Assembly: GCA_934631025.1 (NCBI GenBank)
Contig: CAKTXR010000009.1
Location: forward strand, 20,871-84,870
DNA from: an uncultured Clostridia bacterium
GTDB lineage: Bacteria; Bacillota; Clostridia; Christensenellales; Aristaeellaceae
Length of the DNA: 64,000 bases
Direction: 5' to 3'
The position numbers were made by a program, and so were the translations under genes. Within the stretch, counting starts at the first letter, position 1. Each line of letters opens with the position of its first letter. Shown here piece by piece: positions 7,821 to 15,096 of this stretch. Under the pieces are notes generated by a model. It searched no databases, had not been told where the DNA came from, and saw only the letters and a list, made by a program, of their open reading frames with translations.

Positions 7821-9752
7821 TTATTTCATGGCGGTTTGATAGGCCTTTTTGACGGCGGCCTGATGGGCTGCGTCGAGACGGTTGCCCGCGTGCGTGCGGC
7901 TGTTCAGGAAGTGAATGCAGAAGCAGCCGTCAAAGTCGTTGTCGGGCATAGAGTCGCTCTCGCCGTGCGGCATGCCGTTCATCGACGCGGCGTAGACCTT
8001 GCCGTTGACTGTGACCCAGATCGCGCGGCGCGTCCAGGCCCACTTGCCGCCGTACGCCTTCAGCATCAGCGCCGTGTCCGCGCTGGTCAGCGGCTGCGCG
8101 TCGGCATGGTTGTTGCCGCCCGTGCGCTTGATCTGGAAGGAAATGCCGGTGTCCACGTCGGTTACCGTGGCCGTGCCGCCGCGCTTCAGGACACTCTGAA
8201 TCTCGCCCGTCCACCAGTCGCTCAGGATCACCTCGGCCTTCGTGTCAGAAGGATTGTCCGGCACGACCGTGCCGCCCTGCGTAGTGACATACTTCGCGGA
8301 AATATAGCCGCGCACGCTGCCCTTCGTCATGCGGTACCAGCCGTTCGTCTGCTCATAAACGGTGATCTGCGTGCCCGTGCGCAGCGTGTCCACAATGCCG
8401 TAGTTCGTGCCCGCGCCCTTGCGCACATTCACGCTGCCGCCGGTCACATAAGCCGTCGTGCCCACAGTCACAGTGCTGCTGTCGTCCGGCCTGGCATTGC
8501 CGCCGTCGTTCGTCTTTTTCGAAACGTATGCCGAGGCCACATAGCCTGTCGTGTTGGAATATTTGACCTGATACCAGCTGCCGTTCTGGCCGATCACCGT
8601 CAAAACCGTGCCGCTCTTGAGCACGCGCAGCACTTCGCCCTCCGGCTCGGCGCGCAGATTGACTTCGACGTCGGTCACGCCCGTCCAGGAGACATAGGCC
8701 TCCGACGTGCCGGTGACCTTCACATAGCTCTTCGCAATATAGCCGTCGTAGCCGCCGCAGCGGACGTGATACCAGCTGCCCGCTTCGCCCACAACCGTCA
8801 CGCCCGTGCCCGACGCCACGACCACCTTGCACCGGGAGGACGCGTCCGCCGCCGCGCGCAGATTCACACGCGCCGTCGTCTCGCCGGTCTTGGCCTGCGC
8901 ATAGTCGGTCTCCTTCGCGCTGTCGCCGGTATTGCTGCCGTTATCGCCGGTGTTGCCGCCGTTATTGCCGTCCGAAGCGTTCTTTTTGATGTACTGCGCC
9001 GAGGCATAGCCGGTCCTGCCGCCGCTGCTCACCTTGTACCACGAGCCGGCCTCGCCCAGGATCGACACGCTCTCGCCGCTGCCGATCACCTTCAGCACCT
9101 TCGCGGAGGGCAGCGCTTCGGCGCGCAGATTCACGCGCGTGGTCGCCGTACCGGAAACCGCCGTGCCGTAATCGGTCGTGCTTTCAGGCTGAGAGGGCTG
9201 CGCAGGCGTGGACGGCGTTTCGTTTTTGCCGTCGTCGACCATCGTATCGCCGTTTTTCGTCACATAGGCCTTGAGCACATAGCCGGTCTTGCCGCCGTAA
9301 TTGACGCGATACCAGTCGCCGCACTCGCCCAGCAGTTCGAGACTGTCGCCATTGCCGGCCACCTTCAGCGCCGTGCAGCCGCTCATGGGCAGCTCGCGCA
9401 CGTTAAGGCGCGCCGTGGCCGTGCCGGTCACGCTCTGAGCATACAGACTCAGCGCGCCCGCCACATCCTCGACGATCTTGTCCTTGTCAATGTCCACATA
9501 CTTTTTCATGACGTAGCCGGTCTTGCCGCCGATCGACACCATGATCCAGTCGTCCGATTCACAGACGTATTTCAGCGTTTCGCCCGCGCTGACCACGGTC
9601 ACAGCCCGGCTGTCAGCCGTCGCCTCGCTGCGGATATTCAGACGTTCCGCCGTCACGACGACCGCATCCGCCCGGGCGCAGCCCGCGCCGATCATCGCCG
9701 CCATGAGACATATCGCGCCCATGCGACGGAAAAAGCCTGTATTCACTGTCAT
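7821..9752 (-). CDS. Secreted protein with six SH3-like domains and a C-terminal domain of unknown function
   Basis: 643 residues. It has a signal peptide (basic MTVNTGFFRR, hydrophobic ICLMAAMIGA, then CARADA; a Cys is present but the lipobox is weak). Six bacterial SH3 modules sit near residues 31-88, 108-168, 195-260, 290-350, 355-410 and 430-495, each with the N-L/V-R and GWYRV/GYV pattern and separated by Gly/Asn/Asp-rich linkers. Such modules bind cell-wall peptides. The last 130 residues (DWWTGEIQSVLKRGGTATVT ... MNGMPHGESDSMPDNDFDGC ... CIHFLNSRTH) form one domain with conserved His, Asp and Cys and no recognised catalytic family. Start 9752 follows GAAGGGACG. A monocistronic gene with its own promoter. 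Confidence 0.85.
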   Translation of the reverse strand: MTVNTGFFRRMGAICLMAAMIGAGCARADAVVVTAERLNIRSEATADSRAVTVVSAGETLKYVCESDDWIMVSIGGKTGYVMKKYVDIDKDKIVEDVAGALSLYAQSVTGTATARLNVRELPMSGCTALKVAGNGDSLELLGECGDWYRVNYGGKTGYVLKAYVTKNGDTMVDDGKNETPSTPAQPSQPESTTDYGTAVSGTATTRVNLRAEALPSAKVLKVIGSGESVSILGEAGSWYKVSSGGRTGYASAQYIKKNASDGNNGGNTGDNGSNTGDSAKETDYAQAKTGETTARVNLRAAADASSRCKVVVASGTGVTVVGEAGSWYHVRCGGYDGYIAKSYVKVTGTSEAYVSWTGVTDVEVNLRAEPEGEVLRVLKSGTVLTVIGQNGSWYQVKYSNTTGYVASAYVSKKTNDGGNARPDDSSTVTVGTTAYVTGGSVNVRKGAGTNYGIVDTLRTGTQITVYEQTNGWYRMTKGSVRGYISAKYVTTQGGTVVPDNPSDTKAEVILSDWWTGEIQSVLKRGGTATVTDVDTGISFQIKRTGGNNHADAQPLTSADTALMLKAYGGKWAWTRRAIWVTVNGKVYAASMNGMPHGESDSMPDNDFDGCFCIHFLNSRTHAGNRLDAAHQAAVKKAYQTAMK

Positions 9753-9782
9753 TCACGTCCCTTCGTTCATTGGCATGCCCCT

Positions 9783-9811
9783 ATTATATTACAAATCTAT
9801 TGCAATTTCAA
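9783..9811 (-). promoter_or_regulatory. Promoter of the SH3-repeat gene
   Basis: Reverse strand TTGAAA (9806-9811), 17-base spacer, TATAAT (9783-9788), about 30 bases before the start codon. Confidence 0.75.
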
Positions 9812-9974
9812 GTACAAACGCGTCATTTCCGTCATTAATTTCTTATTTATTTGCGCGCGCGCGGACGGCCCGACGATGGATGGCAAGAAAACATAAAAAA
9901 GTGACGATCACGCATATTGTTCAGGCCGAAAGCGCATACTCTGTACCATAGTCATTCAATGGAGGCATAAAGAG

Positions 9975-10892
9975 ATGGAACAGGCAAAGATCACATCAGG
10001 CGGCAGGCACAGCGGCTGGAGCGCGGAGGAAACGTCGCTCCTGTGGGAAACGGCCGACGAGGCGCTCAAAAACGGGCTGCCGCTCAAGCAGGTGTTTGAG
10101 CGCATCGCCGAAAAGACCGGCCGACGGCCGAACAGCATCCGCAACTACTATTACGCCCAGGCGCGCGCGCGGGAAGGCGAGGGGACGCATCTGATGCGCT
10201 TTGTGCCCTTCACTGAGGACGAGGTGCGCTCGCTGGTGGAGACGGTGCTGCGGCACAAGGCGCAGGGGCAATCGGTGCGCTCGTGCCTTCAGGCGCTTTC
10301 CGGCGGCGATCACTCGCTCATGCTGCGCTATCAGAACAAGTATCGCGCCGTACTGCGCACGCGTCCCGCGCTCATTGCCGAGCTGGTGGAGAAGCTGCGC
10401 GCCGAGGGCGTGGAATGCCCCCAGCCGCAGGTTCGGGAACGCGCGGCCGCGCACAGCGACGGCGCGCTCGATCAGCTGATGGCCGGCGCAAAGGAGAGCG
10501 GCGACCCCGAGCTGCTGCGCGCGTGCGGAGTGTTCGCGCGGCTCATCCGCAGCGGGCAGAGCGGGAACGATCAGGCGCGGCTGGACCGCATGGCGGTGCG
10601 GCTGGATCTGTACCGGCTGGCGCTGACCGACCAGACGCGCGCGCTGCGTTCGTTCTGCGAGACGGCCGACGAGCTGTCAGGCGTGATCAAGGATTTCCTC
10701 ATTGCGGACAGAAACGAGCGCGCCGAAAGGCTGGACGCGTTCTGCGATCAGCTGAGCGAGCGCCTGGGTCAGCTCGAGGGCTGCGTCACGCAGGCGCGGG
10801 CAGTGCCCGACGGCAGTGCCGCTTCCACACCGCTTCGCGCGCTGCAACCCGACTCTTCAGCGCTTGGGGGCGCTTCGAGTCTGGACGATTGA
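9975..10892 (+). CDS. Myb/SANT-like DNA-binding domain protein with a repeat-derived C-terminus
   Basis: 305 residues. The N-terminal region (about 13-65) has the tryptophan-led helical repeat GWSAEETSLLWETADEAL followed by VFERIAEKTGRRPNSIRNYY, as in Myb/SANT-type regulators such as the RsfA group of Bacillota. A second related segment (FTEDEVRSLVETVLRHKAQG) follows near residue 78. The remainder (about 150-275) is helical and probably used for oligomerisation. Start 9975 follows GGAGG at 9961-9965. The last about 26 residues come from composite repeat R4 and include LRALQPDSSALGGASSLD, identical to the end of the protein at 2019-4100. The native protein may have ended near residue 278. The targets are unknown. 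Confidence 0.7.
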   Translation: MEQAKITSGGRHSGWSAEETSLLWETADEALKNGLPLKQVFERIAEKTGRRPNSIRNYYYAQARAREGEGTHLMRFVPFTEDEVRSLVETVLRHKAQGQSVRSCLQALSGGDHSLMLRYQNKYRAVLRTRPALIAELVEKLRAEGVECPQPQVRERAAAHSDGALDQLMAGAKESGDPELLRACGVFARLIRSGQSGNDQARLDRMAVRLDLYRLALTDQTRALRSFCETADELSGVIKDFLIADRNERAERLDAFCDQLSERLGQLEGCVTQARAVPDGSAASTPLRALQPDSSALGGASSLDD

Positions 10893-10920
10893 TGTAGTAG
10901 GAATCATCGCTATACAGCCC

Positions 10921-10955
10921 GACCCTGCCGAGCATAAATTGGACTCGGCAGGGTC
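10921..10955 (+). terminator. M3 hairpin downstream of the Myb-like gene
   Basis: 12-bp perfect stem GACCCTGCCGAG/CTCGGCAGGGTC with loop CATAAATTGGA, followed by TTTCCGTG. It lies 29 bases after the stop codon, the same distance as at 1956-1990. Confidence 0.5.
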
Positions 10956-11339
10956 TTTCCGTGTACCCGAGTGCTGCGGGGCGTAGGGTGCGTTGTTCAA
11001 AGACAGCAAGTATTGCCATGTTTTGCTAAAACGTACTCTGCCGCGAATCCAATGAAGAGAGTCCAGAGAGCCAATGGCTCTTTGGCGCAGGTTTGGGGGC
11101 GCGCAGCCCCCAACGTTCTCCCCGCGGTAACGCCGCGAATACGCAGTCACTGTGCCAGAGGAACACGATCGGCTTGCGACTCGATTGCAGCGCACGGCAT
11201 TGGCTTTACGGGCTACGGCGCAGGGCTATAGTTTCTTTTCAAGGCTTATCCTCCCCCCAGAAGGCTTTCCGATCGCCTTCTGGACTTCTTCGGGGTCTCC
11301 GGCGGGACTTTCATCGTGACATTGCGTCGGGGAGTTCCG

Positions 11340-11433
11340 TCGGGATCGCCATAAAGAAACGCACAAACCCAAAGTGAACCAACTATGCTCGATAACCGCA
11401 TACCATCCGAGAACGCTCTAATGGCGATCCCGA
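11340..11433 (-). repeat. M1 box, 94 nt, copy in R4
   Basis: Bounded by TCGGGATCGCC and GGCGATCCCGA with a conserved interior. The other copies are 1590-1683, 38754-38847 and 63865-63957, with spans of 94, 94 and 93 nt. Confidence 0.85.
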
Positions 11434-11704
11434 CCCTCGCGGAATAGAAACGCAGCATACCGCAAGCCGTCCTGTTTGGCGCGCACGCGGCAAACAGCAG
11501 GCGTGAGACAAACGCAGAACGCGGCGATAGAACCGCAACACCCCACTCCCTGATATGCGCGCACCCACGCCCCGGCCGGAACTATAACCGGCCAGCACAA
11601 ACGCCGCGCCGGCCAGCAATTCACGATCCTATAATCCGCGCCAACATATGCCGCGCCAGCGCGGAACAACGCTTTTAAGGTAAACTGGATTCCGCACTAT
11701 CGGA

Positions 11705-11739
11705 GACTTGCCAAACTCCAATTTCTGGTTTGGCAAGTC
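11705..11739 (-). repeat. M4 hairpin (stem GACTTGCCAAAC, loop TCCAATTTCTG)
   Basis: Perfect 12-bp stem. It has the same loop family as M3 but different flanks (CTATCGGA before, CGTGTGG after). On the reverse strand it is downstream of the 11878-13902 gene. Confidence 0.75.
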
Positions 11740-11783
11740 GTGTGGTGTCAGGCGGCAGCAAGCGGAACCGGCACTGCCGGTAC

Positions 11784-11826
11784 AAAACCCGCCTCCCAAA
11801 ACATACGCTTTGAGAGGCGGGTTTCT
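11784..11826 (-). terminator. Intrinsic terminator of the 11878-13902 gene
   Basis: AAACCCGCCTCTC pairs with GGGAGGCGGGTTT, followed on the reverse strand by TTGTACC. The stem is symmetric enough to work in both directions. Confidence 0.65.
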
Positions 11827-11877
11827 ACTATATATATGCTCCATCCGCCGCCCCAAAAGACGGCGGCGAGAGCGCTC

Positions 11878-13902
11878 TTACAGCGCCAGCAGATACGGCT
11901 TATAGCTCTCCGCGGTGAACTCGATGTGGCCGTCCTTCGCCGCGTACACCTCGCCGGTCAGCACGTTTTCTACGCTCGCCTTGTCCGTGCGCACGCGGAC
12001 AGTCCGGCTCTCCGTCGCCAGATTCGAGAGCACGCCCAGCACGCGCGCGCCCCTGTACAGGCTCAGATACGCGTCCTCCGTTTCGCACGCGGCGACGTCG
12101 TTCTGCTCCCAGTAGGGCAGCCACGCCGCGTTCTCCACGCCGTATTCGTCGAACGCGCGCCAGATCTGCTCGATGTAGTCCAGATCGACCGCCATGCTCT
12201 CGGCCGTCGGCGCGCCAGTCTGACGCGGGCGCGGAATTACATCGTGGATCAGCGTGAGCGCGCACAGCTTCTCGATCGTCCAGCCGATCTCCGGGTTGGT
12301 GTAGGCGATGAACTGATCGATCAGGCCGAGGTTCTTGCCCATGTATTCTGTGCGGAAGGCCGGCAGGCTCAGGAAGGAGGTCAGCCCGCGTCCCTCGGTG
12401 ATCGACTTGATCAGCGCGCCCTGAATGTTCTCGCCGTCGTAATAGCTGTCGCAATAGGCCAGCGTCGGGGCGATGCAGCAGGAGCTTTGATGCGTGTCGA
12501 TCAGGCCGCCGCGCTCGTGAACGGCCTCGTACAGCCGGCGCACATGATCGCGCACGGCAAAGAGCGGGAAGGTCGCATGGCGCTGGCCGCGCTTGTCGGT
12601 ATAGCCGCAGCCGTGGCGCTCGTTGGCGCACTCCCACGGGACGAACGTGCCGTCGGTGTAAATGCCGTCCACGCCGTATTCGTCCATGACGTACTTCACG
12701 CGCTCGATCATGTCCGCGCTGTAGCCGCCGCGATAGCACACCATGAACGCGCGCTGATCGGGCTTGCGCTGCCAGCCGCCGGTAAAGTGGCCGTTCGGCG
12801 TGCGGATGAGATAGTCCTTCGACTTTTCAAACCACGTCGGCGCGAGCGTCGAAAACTCATAGCCGAAATAGAGCATGGTCTTGATCCCGTGCCTATGGCA
12901 GTCGGCGATCAGCTTCCGGAAGCGCTCCGGCTCCTCGATCAGGCCGTAATTCTGCGCGCGGCTGCTGGTCTCATGGAAAATGACCCACTTCACGCCCGCC
13001 TTCTCCAGCCGCTCCAGCGCGCCGGGCACCTCGTTCAAATAAGCCGGGCCGGCCTTCGCGTCCTTGCGGTCGTTGAGCCGCATATCGCCGAAAACGTGGA
13101 ACGCGCGCCACTCGCGCCTGTGCGCGGGCGTGACCGCCTTCACCGGCGTAGCCATCAGACCGATGCGGTAATCGATGGGCGTGAGCGCGTCGATCCAGCG
13201 GTCGACGCGGCCCTGCCAGTCCTCAGGCATACGATCGAGCAGATGAATGCGCAATATCACCTCGTCGCCGCTCGGAATGAACTCGCACACATTGCCGTCG
13301 GCCTCGATATGTTCGTCGCTCTCCATGCTCACGCCCAGCCCGCGGAACTCGTCGCCCAGCCACAAATACGGCTTGAACGGGAAGGCCGCGCCGCTTTCGG
13401 GCAGCGCGTCGGCGTTGACCACATTCGGATCGGGAATGATGCTGTTTGCGGCGTTCGGCCAGTAGTGATAGAGCCGGGCGAAGCGCTTCTTCATCGGAAT
13501 GTCGATGTACAGCTTGTCAAGGCGCGGCGCGTTGTCGCCGTTGGCCGAAAACGACCAGAACGGAATCACCGAAAAGCAGATCTCGATAAAGCCGTCGAAA
13601 TCGCAGGTCACGCGGCCGTCGATCACGGTGTTGCCCATGCGCGAGGCCAGCTGGAACACGGCGCGTTCGTCGCTCTTTTCCAGCTCGTAGTAGCTCAGCT
13701 CGCTCACGGCGCGCTCTATCGCGCCCGCATAGCGGCCGACCAGCTCGATGGGGCGCGAAAGCAGCTCCTCGCCGCCCGCCGTCACCGAGGTGGGGAACAC
13801 GCTCTCCTCAAAGCGATAATTGCGGTTCCATACGCCGATCTCGGCCTTCCGAGGCTGAATATCGGCCTTTACAGGCTCCCAGGCAGACCATACGTCCTTC
13901 AT
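11878..13902 (-). CDS. Putative glycoside hydrolase (DUF6067-like, TIM-barrel type)
   Basis: 674 residues, no signal peptide. A beta-rich N-terminal half (about 1-260) precedes a TIM-barrel-like core (about 270-560), with strands ending in HVFGDMRLND, GVKWVIFHETSS, GIKTMLYFGYEF, GVDGIYTDGTFVPWE and GGLIDTHQSSC. An Asp in IYTDGT and another in LIDTHQ lie at strand ends, where clan GH-A/GH-D-type enzymes keep catalytic acids; this assignment is inference. A short C-terminal beta domain follows. It most resembles the 'glycoside hydrolase domain' proteins annotated DUF6067. Start 13902 follows GGGAGGG. It is divergent from tadA and has a terminator at 11784-11826. The substrate is unknown. Confidence 0.6.
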   Translation of the reverse strand: MKDVWSAWEPVKADIQPRKAEIGVWNRNYRFEESVFPTSVTAGGEELLSRPIELVGRYAGAIERAVSELSYYELEKSDERAVFQLASRMGNTVIDGRVTCDFDGFIEICFSVIPFWSFSANGDNAPRLDKLYIDIPMKKRFARLYHYWPNAANSIIPDPNVVNADALPESGAAFPFKPYLWLGDEFRGLGVSMESDEHIEADGNVCEFIPSGDEVILRIHLLDRMPEDWQGRVDRWIDALTPIDYRIGLMATPVKAVTPAHRREWRAFHVFGDMRLNDRKDAKAGPAYLNEVPGALERLEKAGVKWVIFHETSSRAQNYGLIEEPERFRKLIADCHRHGIKTMLYFGYEFSTLAPTWFEKSKDYLIRTPNGHFTGGWQRKPDQRAFMVCYRGGYSADMIERVKYVMDEYGVDGIYTDGTFVPWECANERHGCGYTDKRGQRHATFPLFAVRDHVRRLYEAVHERGGLIDTHQSSCCIAPTLAYCDSYYDGENIQGALIKSITEGRGLTSFLSLPAFRTEYMGKNLGLIDQFIAYTNPEIGWTIEKLCALTLIHDVIPRPRQTGAPTAESMAVDLDYIEQIWRAFDEYGVENAAWLPYWEQNDVAACETEDAYLSLYRGARVLGVLSNLATESRTVRVRTDKASVENVLTGEVYAAKDGHIEFTAESYKPYLLAL

Positions 13903-14029
13903 GGTGGTTATCCCTCCCGTTTTTTGTCGAGCGCATCCTTGCCGCGCCCGCCGGTTTGCTTTTCAGTCGAGTTTTTTCCTGATTGCGCCGCTTTTCCCCT
14001 GCGCTCTTTTCGCCCGCCCCAAAACGTGC

Positions 14030-14035
14030 TATAAT
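14030..14035 (+). promoter_or_regulatory. -10 box of the tadA promoter
   Basis: TATAAT 30 bases before the tadA start. The -35 region is poor (TTTTCG). Confidence 0.55.
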
Positions 14036-14065
14036 GAGGGCATCACGTTGACGGGAGGACGAGCC

Positions 14066-14572
14066 ATGTTCACAGACACAGACCGAGCCATGATGGCGCT
14101 GGCGCTCGAGGAAGCGCGCAAGGCGCTCGAGGAGGGCGAAATCCCCGTCGGCGCAGTGATTGCGCGCGGCGGCGCGGTGATCGCCCGCGCCCACAACACC
14201 CGCGAGCGCGCGCTCGACCCGACCGGCCACGCCGAAATGAACGCGCTGCGGCTGGCGGCGCAGGAAATCGGCGGCTGGCGGCTGACCGGCTGCACGCTCT
14301 ATGTCACGCTCGAACCGTGCTGCATGTGCGCGGGCGCGATCGGACAGGCGCGGCCGGACCGCGTGATCTTCGGCGCATACGACGCGCAGGCGGGCTGCTG
14401 CGGCAGCGTCTACCGGCTGACCGAAGAGCCGGCGTTTGCGTGGTACGTCCCCGCCGACGGCGGGCTGATGGCCGAGCCGTGCGCCGCGCTGATCCGCGAT
14501 GCGCTGAAGCCGCGCCGCGCTCCTATTCTACCAACAATGCCGGAAAAAAGCAATCCCGAGACGAAACTTTAA
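14066..14572 (+). CDS. tadA: tRNA-specific adenosine deaminase
   Basis: Zinc hydrolase that converts adenosine 34 to inosine in tRNA-Arg(ACG), allowing wobble decoding. 168 residues, the usual length. The zinc ligands and catalytic acid are present: HAEMNAL (His55, Glu57) and PCCMCAGA (Cys85, Cys88). The family signature EIPVGAVIARGG lies near residues 25-36, and RVIFGAYDAQAGCCGS follows. The ATG at 14066 has GGGAGGAC upstream. The C-terminal PTMPEKSNPETKL tail is poorly conserved. The gene stands alone between the divergent glycosidase-like gene and a small RNA. Confidence 0.93.
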   Translation: MFTDTDRAMMALALEEARKALEEGEIPVGAVIARGGAVIARAHNTRERALDPTGHAEMNALRLAAQEIGGWRLTGCTLYVTLEPCCMCAGAIGQARPDRVIFGAYDAQAGCCGSVYRLTEEPAFAWYVPADGGLMAEPCAALIRDALKPRRAPILPTMPEKSNPETKL

Positions 14573-14615
14573 GCCGATAAATTTATAGGATCGTTAAAAA
14601 CGCACGCAGAGCCGC

Positions 14616-14645
14616 TTGGCAGGACGCGCCGCGTCATGCTATAAT
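14616..14645 (+). promoter_or_regulatory. Promoter of the RNA at 14651
   Basis: TTGGCA (14616-14621), 18-base spacer, TATAAT (14640-14645). It has the same spacing as the promoter at 6944-6973, and the bases before the -10 (CATGC) are identical. Confidence 0.7.
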
Positions 14646-14650
14646 CGAAG

Positions 14651-14726
14651 CATGAAGAAGGGATGACGCTTCATAGGAGCAGGGTCGCCGCCGGTTTATG
14701 CCGGCAGGCGGCTTCGCTTTATTTTG
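14651..14726 (+). ncRNA. Orphan copy of the antitoxin-like RNA
   Basis: Starts GCATGAAGAAGGGATGACGC, matching 6977-6998 apart from a two-base insertion, and ends in a GC-rich hairpin (GCCGCCGG...CCGGCAGGCGGC, about 14685-14712) followed by TTCGCTTTATTTT. No small hydrophobic ORF was found on either strand next to it, so it may be a solo antitoxin or a decayed module. Confidence 0.5.
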
Positions 14727-14884
14727 GCATTGGAAACTCAAAAGCAGGATGATCCTTCGCCTGTTCCGCGCACAAAAGCGACATGCGGACTGAGAGGGCT
14801 AAGCACGCCGCGCCGCAAGGACAGCGCAATGTCGGCATGAAGGAACGAAGTGGGTAACGCGCTTCTTCTCCGCGAATTCGGAAA

Positions 14885-14933
14885 GCAAAAAGTTCAGCCG
14901 CCTGCCGATGTATGATCGGCGGGCGGCTGAACT
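14885..14933 (-). terminator. Intrinsic terminator of the uvrBA operon
   Basis: Long hairpin AGTTCAGCCGCC...GGCGGCTGAACT followed on the reverse strand by TTTTTGCTTT, about 165 bases after the uvrA stop. Nothing gene-like was seen in 14730-14885 or 14935-15096. Confidence 0.8.
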
Positions 14934-15096
14934 CATATCAAAATGTCGTTTTTCCCTATGCCGTCGGACGCGAAATCCCTTGCGGCCTTCGATTTCAATA
15001 CGCCGTTTTGCGCATTCCGGCTTCAGGAGCGCTCTCAAATAGAGAGAAAACACATTCCGCGGCAAAACGGAAACGTGCGCCTGTGCGAAGCTGCGG

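Larger units (their letters stand above)
10805..11760 (-). repeat. Composite hairpin repeat, near-complete copy R4
   Basis: Inverted relative to R1 and R6. From 11760 down to 10805 it reads: M5 mini-hairpin, M4 (11705-11739), GATATTCCGC-type module (about 11570-11700), M1 (11340-11433, exactly 94 nt), M2 (about 11020-11130, stem GTTTGGGGGC/GCCCCCAAC), M3 (10921-10955), M6 and M5 (10805-10890). The segment 11190-11330 is specific to this copy and holds a further hairpin near 11260. It fills the whole gap between the Myb-like gene and the glycosidase-like gene; no other gene was seen. Confidence 0.85.

Noticed and set aside
7578..9896. 772-codon + strand frame over the SH3-repeat gene
   Set aside because: Antisense shadow. 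The reverse-strand gene has a signal peptide, SH3 repeats and a promoter.
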